Assembly (NCBI GenBank): GCA_916048095.2
Contig: OU696576.1
Coordinates: 9,744,988 to 9,808,987 of the forward strand
Direction: 5' to 3'
From: Sacculina carcini
Taxonomy: Eukaryota; Arthropoda; Thecostraca; Sacculinidae
Length of the DNA stretch: 64,000 nt
Shown here piece by piece: positions 25,945 to 37,700 of the stretch. The notes beneath the pieces are model-generated. The model was given only the letters and a program-made list of their open reading frames with translations. It made no database searches and was not told the origin of the DNA. The stretch's first letter is position 1. Every line of letters begins with the position of its first letter. A program made the position numbers and the translations under genes.

Positions 25945-27195
25945 TGTCCCAGCCACCAATACTACTGTACCTCTAATGCCACTAACCAGACCAGAACGTG
26001 CTCACAGCATTCACATATCAGCAGATATATTTCAGATCACTCAATAACACTCAAAACATACACAATGGTAGTACCTGCGGAAAGAACACATATTGAATAA
26101 TAGAACAGGTTGAAAATTATGTAAAACAAAGAATAAATGCATTGACGGCAATCGAAATTCTCGAAATGGGAGCGAAGGTCGACCGTGCAAGGTTGGATTG
26201 GTTGAATTGCCGGTGTATTTCTTGTTATAGTTGTTCATCAATTGTCTATTTGACTTCTTCCTTCTAGTATATCACTAAATAATTTCATCCATTTAAACCA
26301 AGCAAAACTCCCCCATTAAGGCAACAACTTGTAATAAATATTCACTTACAATGCACCAACTGTTTCACCAAGTATCTTCAAACATCAGATCTTTAATTTA
26401 TTTCACATAAAAATTCACATTGATATGTTATGTATTTCAAATTTGTAGACAAACGCATGAAATTTAGCAAGCAATTCTTATCATGGAACGAGTTAAAAAT
26501 ATATAATCACTATAATAATGAAGCATACCACCTCAGATAACAGCACATCAATCACCAACGTCAGGTAAAAGACCACTCCTACTTACATTTGACGCATTGG
26601 ACCATATTTAAGCGCAAATATTAGAATATAATATTTTAGCACTAGTCCGATATTGAATGGCAATATGATCTAATTTTTTGTAAATAGCGCCGAAAATTAA
26701 TTCTGGTAATATTTTTAATACATAAATGGCATTTCTGAGGTGAACAAATCTTCCGGTAGAGCATTATTTTCTGCTCTGCATTTGAGCTTAGCCAGAGATT
26801 AATGCAGTATTCATGAATAACAATTTTCTGCTTATCTGGATTATTTCATTCGAATAAATTTGTTTGGCCACAGTAAAATAATCATGCACAGAGGATTTGC
26901 GTAGCCAGGTACAAAGTCGCTATAAACTTCTTTTTAAACCTCAATTTGAACCAAATTGAACCTTAAACCTCTGATTGATTTTTTACGGTGTTTTGAGGTG
27001 TTGTGGTATAGCTTTATCATTCTATTGAACTCTTAGGTCTGTTTCAAAGGGGTTTGGGGAGCTGCTGATATATGCTGTGCCAGACATGTGCGAGTTATGA
27101 GGTGCAATTAAACATTTGAATGATGAATTTGGCAGGTTTTCACGCACCCTGCCGTGCGTCTTGGAAGCGGCATTACTTCTGGTAGATTCTGAACC
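25945..27195. promoter_or_regulatory. Divergent spacer between dynein and COQ2
   Basis: 1.25 kb of AT-rich DNA between two diverging genes, so it should contain the 5' ends of both. No exon, RNA gene or repeat with clear ends was seen. Confidence 0.5.
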
Positions 27196-28864
27196 ATGCT
27201 GAAATTGGTATGTCGACGTTGCGTAGTGCAGCGGTCAAAACTTACCGAATCAGCAATGAACTCGCCTTTGTCCGCTACTTCATTCTCGCTGCTGCGTCGG
27301 CTTTGTCACGTGCACCCGCCATCATCGCCGCCATGGCCTCAAGCAGTGCGGTCTGCAGCGCCAGTCACACAGAACTGCTCTGATGCTGGACAGGGGCGGC
27401 ACGTGACACCGACGTTGGCGCAGCGTATCACAGCCTCCTGTCCTCGCGCCTCGCAGCCCTATCTGCAGCTGATGAGGCTGGACCGACCAATAGGTCCTGC
27501 CTACGCTCTTCTTACTGCTGCTTATTTCTGCTCTACTGTCACTGCTGCCCTTCAGGTGTTATATGCAGAACAGTGGCGGCGCCAGGATTTCCCGATGGGG
27601 GGGGGGGGGCTGAGGGGTGCTAAGGAAAAAGTTGAGGGGGCTTGGCGAAGCATGGAGAACTACACTCGAACGCTGACTACATAATATTAAAATACTGGGG
27701 CACACTGATTCAGTCCTCGAACTTAAACCATAATTACAGGACTTCATTTGCAGTGGTATGAAATTGTAATGTCCATGATTATGATTTTAGGGGGGCTTTG
27801 CACATTTTTGGGGGCTCTAGCCCCCCGAGCTGCCCCTTGGCGCCGCCACTGAAGCAGAACAAACTATTTCACCTTCTGTTTTATCTACCACCGCCTGCTA
27901 CGTTAAATTTGATACAATGTTTTAGCAAAAGCCAGGTGGCAATGACCGCACTAAATCTGGCTTGTCATTATTGTTGCTTCTACGTGTTAAACTGGTCGTT
28001 TCGGCAGGCATCTGAGAGAACTTGGTAGCTTCATTATTGCTTTGTTAATCCAGGTTTTCGTGCATAAGTAAAGTAAGTAAATGACATTTATAACACTCCT
28101 TTCAGTACAAAATAGAACAGAATAATATATAGAATAAAATAGACCACCACACACACATTCTCACACTCACACACACATTCTCACACACACACACACTCTC
28201 TCTCACACACGCACACACACATGCAATCATCATTCAAACAAATTGTCACACATTTACGACGCACAGAGTAATGGAAGGAGATATTATAACATTGCGACCT
28301 TTTAATTCAAGCGCTTTTTGCCGGACGATTCGAGACAAGGGTTTTCACTCTTATTGTCTCGAATCCTTCTTCGGTTCGCAGTGTGTGTGTCTGTGTGTGT
28401 GTGTGTGTGTGGGTGCAGGTTCGTGGTTGTTATTTTGGCCGTGTGGATGGGCGTTGGTGCAGGCACAGTCGCCCGCCCATCTGCCCGACATGCACCTGGT
28501 GTGTGTGTTTGCCGCTGGCGCGCTGGTCATGAGGGCCGCCGGCTGTACGGTCAATGACCTCTGGGACAGAAAGATTGACCGCCAGGTGTGCTGCCTGTGT
28601 CACTAACAATACATTGTTGCACGTCTCACAACTACACTATATGTGTGTATGTGTGTAGGCGTGTGTATTTCAGTGTGTGTGTGTGTGTGTATTTGAGTGT
28701 CTGTGTGTGTATTTGAGTGTGTGTGTGTGTATGTGTGTGTATTTGAGTGTCTGTGTGTGTGTGTGTATTTGAGTGTGTGTGTGTATTTCAGTGTGTGTGT
28801 GTGTGTGTGTATTTGAGTGTGTGTGTGTGTGTATTTCAGTGTGTGTGTGCATTTGAGTGTGTGT

Positions 28865-28910
<46 letters not shown>

Positions 28911-29501
28911 TTGAGTGTGTGTGTGTATTTGAGTGTGTATTTGAGTGTGTATGTGTGTGTATTTGAGTGTGTGTGTATGCGTGTGTATTTGAATGTGTGT
29001 GTGTGTATGCATGTGTATTTGAGTGTGTGTGTGTGTGTATTTGAGTTTGTGTGTATGTGTGTGTGTGTGTATTTGAGTGTGTGTGTGTGTGTATGTGTAT
29101 TTGAGTGTGTGTGTATGTGTGTGTATTTGAGTGTGTGTGTGTGTATGTGTGTGTATTTGAATGTGTGTGTGTATGCATGTGTATTTGAGTGTGTGTGTGT
29201 GTATTTGAGTTTGTGTGTATGTGTGTGTGTGTGTATTTGAGTGTGTGTGTGTGTGTATGTGTATTTGAGTGTGTGTGTATGCGTGTGTATTTGAGTGTTT
29301 GTGTGTATGTTATCGATGTGTCTCAATGCTATTTCTCATTATAACATCATTATTGTTAGCAGTATTGTGAGCAGGCTTCGCCCGTCTCACAACTACACTC
29401 CGTTTGCTTGTATGTGAGTGATTGTGTGTGTGTGTTGTGTTTGTATACGTATGTGTGTTTGTGTGTGTATATCCGTGTGTTTGCATGTATTTGAGTGTGT
29501 G

Positions 29502-29544
<43 letters not shown>

Positions 29545-31583
29545 GTGTTTCTTAGTGTGTGTGTGTGTGTTGTGTTTGTATAAGTATATGCGTTTGTGTG
29601 TGTGTGTGTGTGTATCCGTGTGTTATGTATCTATTTGTATTATATATCCGTGTGCTTGTATGTATTTTAGTGTGTGTGTCTGTGTGTGTTAGAGAGTGTT
29701 TGTATGCGTGTGTATTTGAGTGTTTACGTATGTGTGTGTGTTATTGTGTTCGTATGCTTCTGTGTGTGTATCTGTATGTATATGTGTATCTGTATGTGTG
29801 TGTATGCACGTGTGGTTGAATGTCAGGTAGAGAGGACGCGATCTCGTCCCCTGGCCAGTGGTCGTGTGTCTGTGACTGCGGCACTGCAGCTGTTATCCGT
29901 GCAGCTGGCAGCTGGTGGCTGGCTGCTACTGCAGTTGAATTGGTCAGCCGTGCAGCTGGGCGTGGCTTCACTCGCGCTTGTTGCCTTATACCCGCTAGCC
30001 AAGCGCTTCACTTACTGGCCCCAGCTGGTGCTCGGTGTCACGTTCAATCTGGGCGTGCCTATGGCGTACGCGGCCGTGTACGGCGACCAGTGGAGCTCCG
30101 TGTGGCACCAAATGGCTCCACTGTATGTGGCGGCGGTGTGCTGGACTCTCGTGTACGACACTATCTATGCTCACCAGGCATGTTTATTTGTCTGTCTATC
30201 CATTCATCTGCGCTCACCGAGTCTGTCTATCTGTTTGTATCTCTCTGTATCTCTGTCTGTATATTTATCTATCCATCTACTCTCACCAAGTCTGTCTGCC
30301 TGTCTGTTATGTCTGTGTATCTGTCTGTATCTGTATCCACCCATCTATGATCACCAGGTGTGTCTGTATGTCTGTCTGTCTGTGTATCTACGTTCGTCTG
30401 GTGTATATGTGAGTATACACAGATGACACAGTGGTTGATGATGTGCGGGTGATGTTTCAGGACAAGCATGACGACTTGCAGCTGGGTATAGGCTCGACGG
30501 CGTTGTTGTTTGGCCAGGCCACTCCACGCTGGCTGGCCGTATTTGCCGGCGGTATGTGTTCTGCTCTGCTATTGGCCGGCGTGACAGCCAATCAGAGCTG
30601 GCCTTACTACTTGTCGGTGACGTGTGTGGCGGCGCATCTCGCCAGACAGGTCACTGCATTGCTTACGTCATGCTGCTGTATTCTATTGTGTGTGTGTGTG
30701 TGTGTTTCTCTCGCTGTCTTCTCTCTTTCTCTGTGAACTTGGTCCTCAATCCTCAGCTCTCCCACTCTCTATGTTCTCTTGTGCTACAGGAGTATATTAA
30801 CCTCACACACACATATGCACACACAGATAGGCGAGCACCAGTTGTCTTAGCTCAAATTATCACGACACTGCACACTGCAACTGCTTATTAACTGTAGCAC
30901 ACACACACACACATACACACACACACACATATACACACACATACACACATACACATACACACACTGTGTGAAATGGTGTTGTTTCTATGTTGTTGTTACT
31001 TTGATACTGTCACGCACCGTTGTGTATGTGTGTCTGTATGTATGTATGTGTATGTGTGCTTGTGTGTGTGTGTCTGCATGTATGTATATGTGTGTGTGTG
31101 TGTGTGTTTTTATGTATATGTGTCTCCATGTGTGTATGTGTCTGTATGTATGTGTGCTTGTGTGTGCGTGTGTGTGTATGTATGTGTGCTTGTGTCAGTA
31201 TGTATGTGTGTTTGTGTCAGTATGTATGTGTGTTTGTGTCAGTATGTATGTATGTGTGCTTGTGTCAGTATGTATGTATGTGTGTGTGTGTGTGTGTGCA
31301 GATAGTGAGTATGGACGGCAATGACGCAACAGACTGCGGGTCCAAGTTTCGCTCCAATCGCTGGCTCGGTCTGGTATTGTTCATGGGCATATTGTGTGGT
31401 CGCCTCATGACTGACAGTCCCGCTAACTCCTGCTCTCCAGCCGCCGCCATCATCACTGACACCACCCGACCTCTCAGTGTGACGTCACCCGTGCCTGAGT
31501 TGTGCATGTGTGACACCGTGTGTGCAGCCACAATCACCAGTCAACCTGGCATGCGAGACACAGACAGACAGACCAACAGTTAG
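27196..31583 (+). CDS. COQ2: COQ2, 4-hydroxybenzoate polyprenyltransferase, five exons
   Basis: Exons 27196-27493, 28419-28585, 29827-30177, 30461-30649 and 31302-31583 join in matching phases (1,0,0,0) to give 428 residues. The enzyme attaches the polyprenyl tail to 4-hydroxybenzoate in the mitochondrial inner membrane, in ubiquinone synthesis. The N-terminal ~80 residues are Arg/Ser-rich without acidic runs, as in a mitochondrial presequence. UbiA-family signatures follow: YLQLMRLDRPIGSWLLFWP; the first Mg-diphosphate motif NDLWDRKID at 145-153; YPLAKRFTYWPQLVLGVTFN; and the second motif YDTIYAHQDKHDD at 265-277. Intron 3 starts with GC (CAG|GCATGT) and falls exactly between AHQ and DK of the second motif. 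Exon 1's donor (GTCCTG) is weak but gives the expected PIG-SWLL junction. The protein continues about 55 residues past the usual end (GILCGRLM) with a Thr/Cys/Pro-rich tail. Introns hold a hAT MITE and (TG)n arrays. Confidence 0.92.
27571..27851. mobile_element. hAT-type MITE in COQ2 intron 1
   Basis: 281-bp non-autonomous element with terminal inverted repeats CAGTGGCGGCGCCA and TGGCGCCGCCACTG. It is flanked by an 8-bp target duplication with one mismatch (ATGCAGAA at 27563-27570, AAGCAGAA at 27852-27859). The 8-bp duplication and CAG...CTG ends are hAT features. The interior has G-runs and no coding sequence. A related right-hand fragment lies at 53136-53219. Confidence 0.8.
28138..28210. 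repeat. (CA)n-rich microsatellite in COQ2 intron 1
   Basis: Cytosine/adenine dinucleotide runs mixed with CTCACA, inside the first COQ2 intron. Confidence 0.8.
28632..29820. repeat. TG-rich minisatellite filling COQ2 intron 2
   Basis: Almost the whole intron is (TG)n broken at regular intervals by TATTTGAG. Between 28660 and 29300 this gives an imperfect minisatellite of about 20-30 bp units. It continues with TG-rich sequence to the acceptor of exon 3. Long open frames on both strands here are products of the repeat. Confidence 0.9.
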
Positions 31584-31594
31584 TACACCGTGAC

Positions 31595-31596
<2 letters not shown>

Positions 31597-31663
<67 letters not shown>

Positions 31664-31698
31664 GTGTATTGTGTGCGTGTGTGTTAGTGTATTGTGTG

Positions 31699-31759
<61 letters not shown>

Positions 31760-31763
31760 GTGT

Positions 31764-31813
<50 letters not shown>

Positions 31814-31957
31814 AGTGTATTGTGTGCTAGTGTATTGTGTGTGTGCTAGTGTGTGCTAGTGTGTGTGTGTGTGCTAGTGTATTGTGTGCTAGTGTATTGT
31901 GTGTGTGTGTGCTAGTGTGTGTGTGTGTGTTTTAGTGTATTGTGTGTGTGTTAGTGT

Positions 31958-31997
<40 letters not shown>

Positions 31998-32042
31998 TAT
32001 GTGTGCTAGTGTATTGTGTGCTATTGTATTGTGTACTAGTGT

Positions 32043-32076
<34 letters not shown>

Positions 32077-32108
32077 AGTGTGTGTGTGTGTGTGTGTGTG
32101 TTAGTGTA

Positions 32109-32142
<34 letters not shown>

Positions 32143-32230
32143 TGTATGTGTGTTAGTATGTGTGTTAGTATGTGTGTAAGTGTGTTAGTATGTGTGTAAG
32201 TGTGTTAGTATGTGTTAGTATATGTGTGTG
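31597..32230. repeat. Long (TG)n microsatellite with GCTAGTGTATTG interruptions
   Basis: Starts 14 bp after the COQ2 stop codon. Pure (TG)n runs of 30-40 bp alternate with the motif TTAGTGTATTG or CTAGTGTATTG. Confidence 0.9.
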
Positions 32231-32923
32231 TGTGTCTTTCAGTCATGCCATCAGTCAGTGAGTGAGTGATAATGTGAGCTTTGCCGCTTGTCATCACGTG
32301 TGCCTGAATATTTGTAGACAATTATAGCAGTATCTAGTGTATTCTGCCATGAAGATAAATAATAATATATTAAATAATATATTTACCCGATTGCTATTTC
32401 GCCCACTCATATTCACTTTATACACCGGATTGTTTCATCCAGTCATTAGCTCAATTCTATGAGCACAACTGGACTATCGCAGTAACAATTCTCAAATTGA
32501 CACTTCAGTAGGAAACAGTTTGTTTGTTTGTATTTCTTCCAGCTGAGGTTGTATAGTCGTGAATGCACTGATGGCTCACTGATTCCCGCTAAACTGGACT
32601 ATTTGCACTGCTGGTTGCATTGCATTAGTTGCACTGTTTGCATCAGTTAGTCGACCTAATTAACCTGATCTAAGCGTGGCAGATCAGATGTGTGTTTTAT
32701 ATGTTCGTTTATTGTCTATTGTGTTTTGATAGTGAACTATATGTGAGGTGCAATCGTCTGCTGTCACTCTTGCCGCAGACTGCGTGTATGTATGCGCGTG
32801 TGTGTGTGTGCGTGATTTTGGCACGTGTGTACTGAGACTCTGGTCCAACAGTTGGCAACTTTTTTCCTGTGAAGACATTGTATTGTTGGGCGCCAGTCAG
32901 TCATTCATGTTACTGGCACCGTT

Positions 32924-32990
<67 letters not shown>

Positions 32991-34103
32991 TGGCGCGCAG
33001 TGTTTCAGTAGTCAATTGTGCCGTATGGTCGTAATACATGTGGCCGCCTATGTGTGGTTTTGGCTGGTGGTGACAGTGAGGAGGTTGTTAACACGTGGTT
33101 GTCACGTGGTTGTCACGTGGTTGTCACGTGATTGTCACGTGGTTGTCACGTGGTTGTCACGTGGTGTGACGGTCGCTGGCTGTGTCACACTGTGATTGCA
33201 CTGCACCAACATCAGTTTCAGTCGTTTCTATCAATTATCATGTGCCGTATTCAGCTAGTTATCAGCGCGTAAAGGAGCAAAAACACGTGACTTGTGGTGT
33301 CATCACCCGCCAGCTGCACACACTAGTACACTGCACGCTATTGCCGTGTCATACGCACAATACCCTCATCACGTGCTGGACAGGCAGAACCACTGCTACC
33401 ATCTACCGGCGCTCTCTTGCTACACGCTCAGCGACATTTCATTACGTCACGCGCAAAACCGACCAATCAACGCTCGTTACACATACACAATACACACACG
33501 CGCATACACAATGCTCACACACAGTTATGAAGGCACGTATGCTCAAACATGACACATTACGACAACTTGCATGTGAATTTGCCTCACCGCACACTTCACT
33601 CGTCTATATTCCGATAAACAAGAACACTGGAGCTAAGGACCATTACGCCTACGAACCATTACGTCTACGTTTCAGTTCCGGCTCTCTTTCTCTAACTAGC
33701 CTAGTCTGTCCGACCAAACCTAACTCAATCTTACCTAGCCTAACAAGGAAGAGAAAACGATGTAGACTGAAGCATAGGCGTAATAGCTTTGTTCCTGATT
33801 TCGACTCATATCTCACTCGTCTACTTGATATTGTCTGGTGTTCTGTGTGAATGTACACGAGCCTCGCACCTCAACATCACTGTGTTCTTGTCGTCTTTAT
33901 TGGCTTTTATTGTGCTGAATCTTCACCATGACTCGTATATACCGGGATCATTGCACAATCACACCACTACCACTGCGCTCTGTCCTGTCTGCTACCTGCA
34001 TTTGGTACTGCATTGAAATATGTATTATACCAGGGTAATTAGCTTATCCACGTCGGCAACTCTTGAGAAGCACCCTGGCTTCAGCGGTTACTACGACTCT
34101 TTG
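32231..34103. other. Intergenic region without a recognisable gene
   Basis: Contains a pure (TG)n run at 32930-32989 and the 11-bp CACGTG array listed separately. A 222-codon frame at 33182-33850 has no recognisable domain and looks like chance. Confidence 0.5.
33088..33165. repeat. 11-bp tandem array with seven CACGTG sites
   Basis: Unit TTGTCACGTGG repeated with one variant (GATT for GGTT). CACGTG occurs at 33092, 33103, 33114, 33125, 33136, 33147 and 33158, each 11 bp apart. CACGTG is the palindromic E-box bound by bHLH factors such as Myc/Max or USF. Whether it is a regulatory cluster or a simple minisatellite is open. Confidence 0.8.
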
Positions 34104-34441
34104 CTGTTTGTGTATGTGTGTGTTTGTGTGTTTATTTGTGTGTGTGTGTGTTTGTTTGTTTGTGTGTGTTTGTGTTTCTTTGTGTTTGTTTATGTGTGTT
34201 TGTTTGTGTTTATGTGTGTTTGTTTATGTGTGTTTGTGTTTGTATTTGTGTGTTTGCTTGTGTTTGTTTTGTGTGTGTGTGTGTGTGTCTTTGTTTGTGT
34301 TTTTGTTTATGTGTGTTTGTGTGTGTATGTTTGTTTGTGTTTGTTTACTTGTGTTTGTGTTTGTTTGTTTTGTGTGTGTGTGTTTGTTTGTGTGTGTGTG
34401 TGTGTGTGTTTGTTTGTGTGTTTGTTTGTGTTGGTTTATGT

Positions 34442-34510
<69 letters not shown>

Positions 34511-34615
34511 ATTGTTTGCTTGTCAGTTTATGAAAGAGGTCGCGCAGTTTATAAGGCTAGCCTCGTTATACCTGTGTGGCATATGTTGTGTGGCATGTGT
34601 GTGTGTGTGTGTGTG
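34104..34615. repeat. Left copy of host segment duplicated around the LINE
   Basis: A GTTT/GT-rich stretch followed by about 90 bp of unique sequence (34506-34595) and a (TG)n run that ends at the LINE tail. The unique part recurs at 40435-40527 in the same orientation with two visible mismatches, and the GTTT-rich part recurs before it. The LINE lies exactly between the copies. Confidence 0.85.
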
Positions 34616-34705
34616 TTTTGGTTTGGTTTGGTTTTCATTAAGGACACACAAATTCTCAGCGGAATTCGATCGGCCCTCGAAATATTCTTCAATGATGAAT
34701 GTTAT

Positions 34706-37700
34706 TTATATACGTTTGTCGAGGCCTGTCGTTCTCAAATAGATGAATATTTGTCGCATGATGAAATGAGCTTCTTGCGTCTGTGTCGCCCCTCCGAGTA
34801 GTGTTGCTGTGTCCACCGTTTCGATGGAGCGATGCTGTAGTCGTTGAAGAAGTCGTCTTCTTTGATCTCTGTATTTCCAGCAATCAAAGAGAGCGTGGTG
34901 GACCGTTTCATCGACGCCATAGCAATGTGGACACGAGGATGTTGTTGAGAGTCCCAGTCTAGCCATGTGTTGGTTGAGGCGTGTGTGTCCCGAGCGAAGT
35001 CGGAATAAACTGACGGCTAGTTGTCTGTTGCTGGTGAGCGACCAGATGGTCTCGGTTGATCGGACGCGATAAATGTTCTGCAGCAGTTCTGGTAGTGATT
35101 GAAGGTTGCGCTGATAGCAGGCCGTTGTCAGTCTTCTCCTATATTCATCGTGTATGCTCTCCCATGTGGTGATCGTGGAAATATTTTGTGCTGCTGTCAA
35201 TGCTCGTTTGGCGGCTCTATCAACCATTTCGTTTCCGGCTATACCTTTATGAGCTGGGACGTATTGGAGAACTATTTGTCGGTCACTGTTATTTATTGTG
35301 TGGAGAAGGTCATGGATGTGGAATATCAAACCTCGTAAATATCTTGGGTCTCTATTTTTTATGAGATATAGGCCACTCTTGCAGTCTGTATATATGACAA
35401 ATCGGTCGTATTGTGAATTTTGAATATGTATGAGTTTGATTGCTTGGTATATAGCGAAAATTTCCGCATGGGCTATCGATGATCCTCCAGGAAGCTTCCA
35501 AGTATCAGTATAGTTAATGGTTTGGGCGAAAAGAGCTGCTGATGTTAGCTTGCGTTTAGGATCATGTGAGCCGTCTGTGAAAATTTTAAAATGGCTACGG
35601 TACATTGTATGGTTCATGCAGTTGAAAGCCTGTTCTAGTTCGAAATCTGTATAATTTGGTTTAGTTGGATAATCTGGTGTGTACATATGTGTGAATATAT
35701 GATCTAATGAATTTGACCACGGTGGAATGGGTGAAACTGAATCATGGACGTAAATTGTGTTCTCCGTTTCAGCTGCTGGTACTGATACGTTGTTTCTTGA
35801 TATGTGGATGTTGGCCACTCGGTACAGGGGATGAGGGTTTATGACTGGTGTATATTCGATGCGTGTCCGTGCTTGTGCTTTCACGGAGACTCTGAAGTGT
35901 TCAAGTGTCGTAGATGTTGATATATCAAGTAGGCTGGTTTCAGCTAGCAATATGTTTATGGGGGTTGAAGGAAGGGCTCCAGTGATTATTCTAGCTGCAT
36001 TATTGACCAGAACTTGTAGTTTTTTCAGCGAAGAGGCGGATGCTTTTCCATATAGTGAGCTTCCATAACTCAGTCTCGAAAGAATTGCAGATCTGTAGAA
36101 TATTTTTAAAACATGTGCTGAAGTACCCCAGCTTCTGCCAGTTAAACTTCTCATTATTGCCAAGCGCTTGTTTCCATCCACTCGAAGTTTCTCAATATGA
36201 TGTTGCCAATTCAAGGCTGGACCGTTCAATTCCATCCCTAGGAAACGATGATGTGTTGTGAATGCTATTTGTTGGTTGAATAGTGTTATGCTGGGGAGTA
36301 TGTTGGTAATTCTTTGTTTGGTAAAATACATCCAACAACTTTTTTCTATGTTGATGGTGAGACCAATGTTGGTTAGCCAACTCCCTATCACTTCTAGGTC
36401 GAATGACACATTTGTAATGGCAGACTCTATTGTTGGTGCTCGGCTGAAAAGCGTCATGTCATCCGCGTAAATGATCATCTGAGAATGTTGGGGGCTCGGC
36501 ATCGTCGCCATAAGTATGTTAAATAAAACTGGGCTCAACGGGGATCCTTGTGGGAGTCCTTGTGTGATTCTCTTCTGTCGGGACAAATGACCATTCACTG
36601 ATACCTGGAAGGAGCGTCCTTCCAAAAACGATTGGAACCATTTCAGAGGGGACCCTACTACTCCGCACTTCGCCAATGTAGATGTCATGACTTTTCTGGG
36701 TACATGATCAAAAGCGCCATGCACATCTAGATAAATACTAACCATGACCTGTTTGGACTCATATGTGCTAATTATGTTGTCATTAAAATGGGATATGGCA
36801 TCTATTGCACTCCTTTGGGGTCGGAATCCCATTTGATGTTCCTTTAGAATCTGCCGTGTTTCAATCCACCACGAAAGCCTGTGTGCAACCATTCTTTCTA
36901 ATGTCTTCCCAATACATGATAACATTGATATAGGACGATATGATTCTGGAGAAGAAAGGTCTTTTCCTTCCTTAGGCAGTGGGACTATGTAGGCAGATTT
37001 CCAAATGCCGGGGAAAATTCCACTTTGCCAACTATGGTTAAAGGAATTTAAAAGTTGATATTGGCAGTCCGCAGGGAGCTGTCTAATGAATGGGTAGATA
37101 ATTCCATCTGGGCCTGGGGCTGATCTCCGTGGGAGTACCTTGAGCTGTGCCTGAAATTCATTGTGATTGAATGGAAGCGCAAGATCCTGGTTGACTCCAA
37201 TATAGGCGCATTCATCCGTTAGTTCATCTCTATAAGAATGGTTTTGGGGGGTAATGGCACCTAATCGCGCTGTTAGGTGCTTTGAAAAGTATTCCGTTTT
37301 TTCTTGATCATTGCTGAATAAATGTCCAAGGTATTTGAGTGGAAATGTTGATTTTCGGCCTTTATTATTCATGGAATTTAGGAATCTCCAAGTTGAGCTG
37401 ATACTGGATGTATGTTTAAGTTGTGAACAATGTGTCTTCCAGGCTGATCTTTTGGCATGCAGTATTATCTTGCGACTTGTTGCATTCAACTTATTGTAGA
37501 GTATTCGGTTTGTTGAAGTCGGGTTCGATCTCCATTTTCGGTATGCTCTTCTTCGCTTGTTTATTGAAATTTTGCATGCCTCTGTCCACCAAGGTACTCC
37601 TGCTTTGTGTGTAGATTTAGTTTTTGCGCAATGGAACACCTCAGAAGCAGCCTGTTTCATTATGCTTGTTATTTCTTCAATTTTCAGTGTAGTGTGTTGC

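Noticed and set aside
28603-29326. Histidine/threonine or cysteine/valine-rich frames in COQ2 intron 2
   Set aside because: Products of (TG)n/(CA)n repeats on both strands. The same holds for similar frames near 3922-4345, 30968-31324, 31600-32199, 34020-34533 and 40032-40462.
33182-33850. 222-codon plus-strand frame
   Set aside because: No domain, His/Thr-rich parts come from CA repeats, and there are no splice partners. Considered chance.
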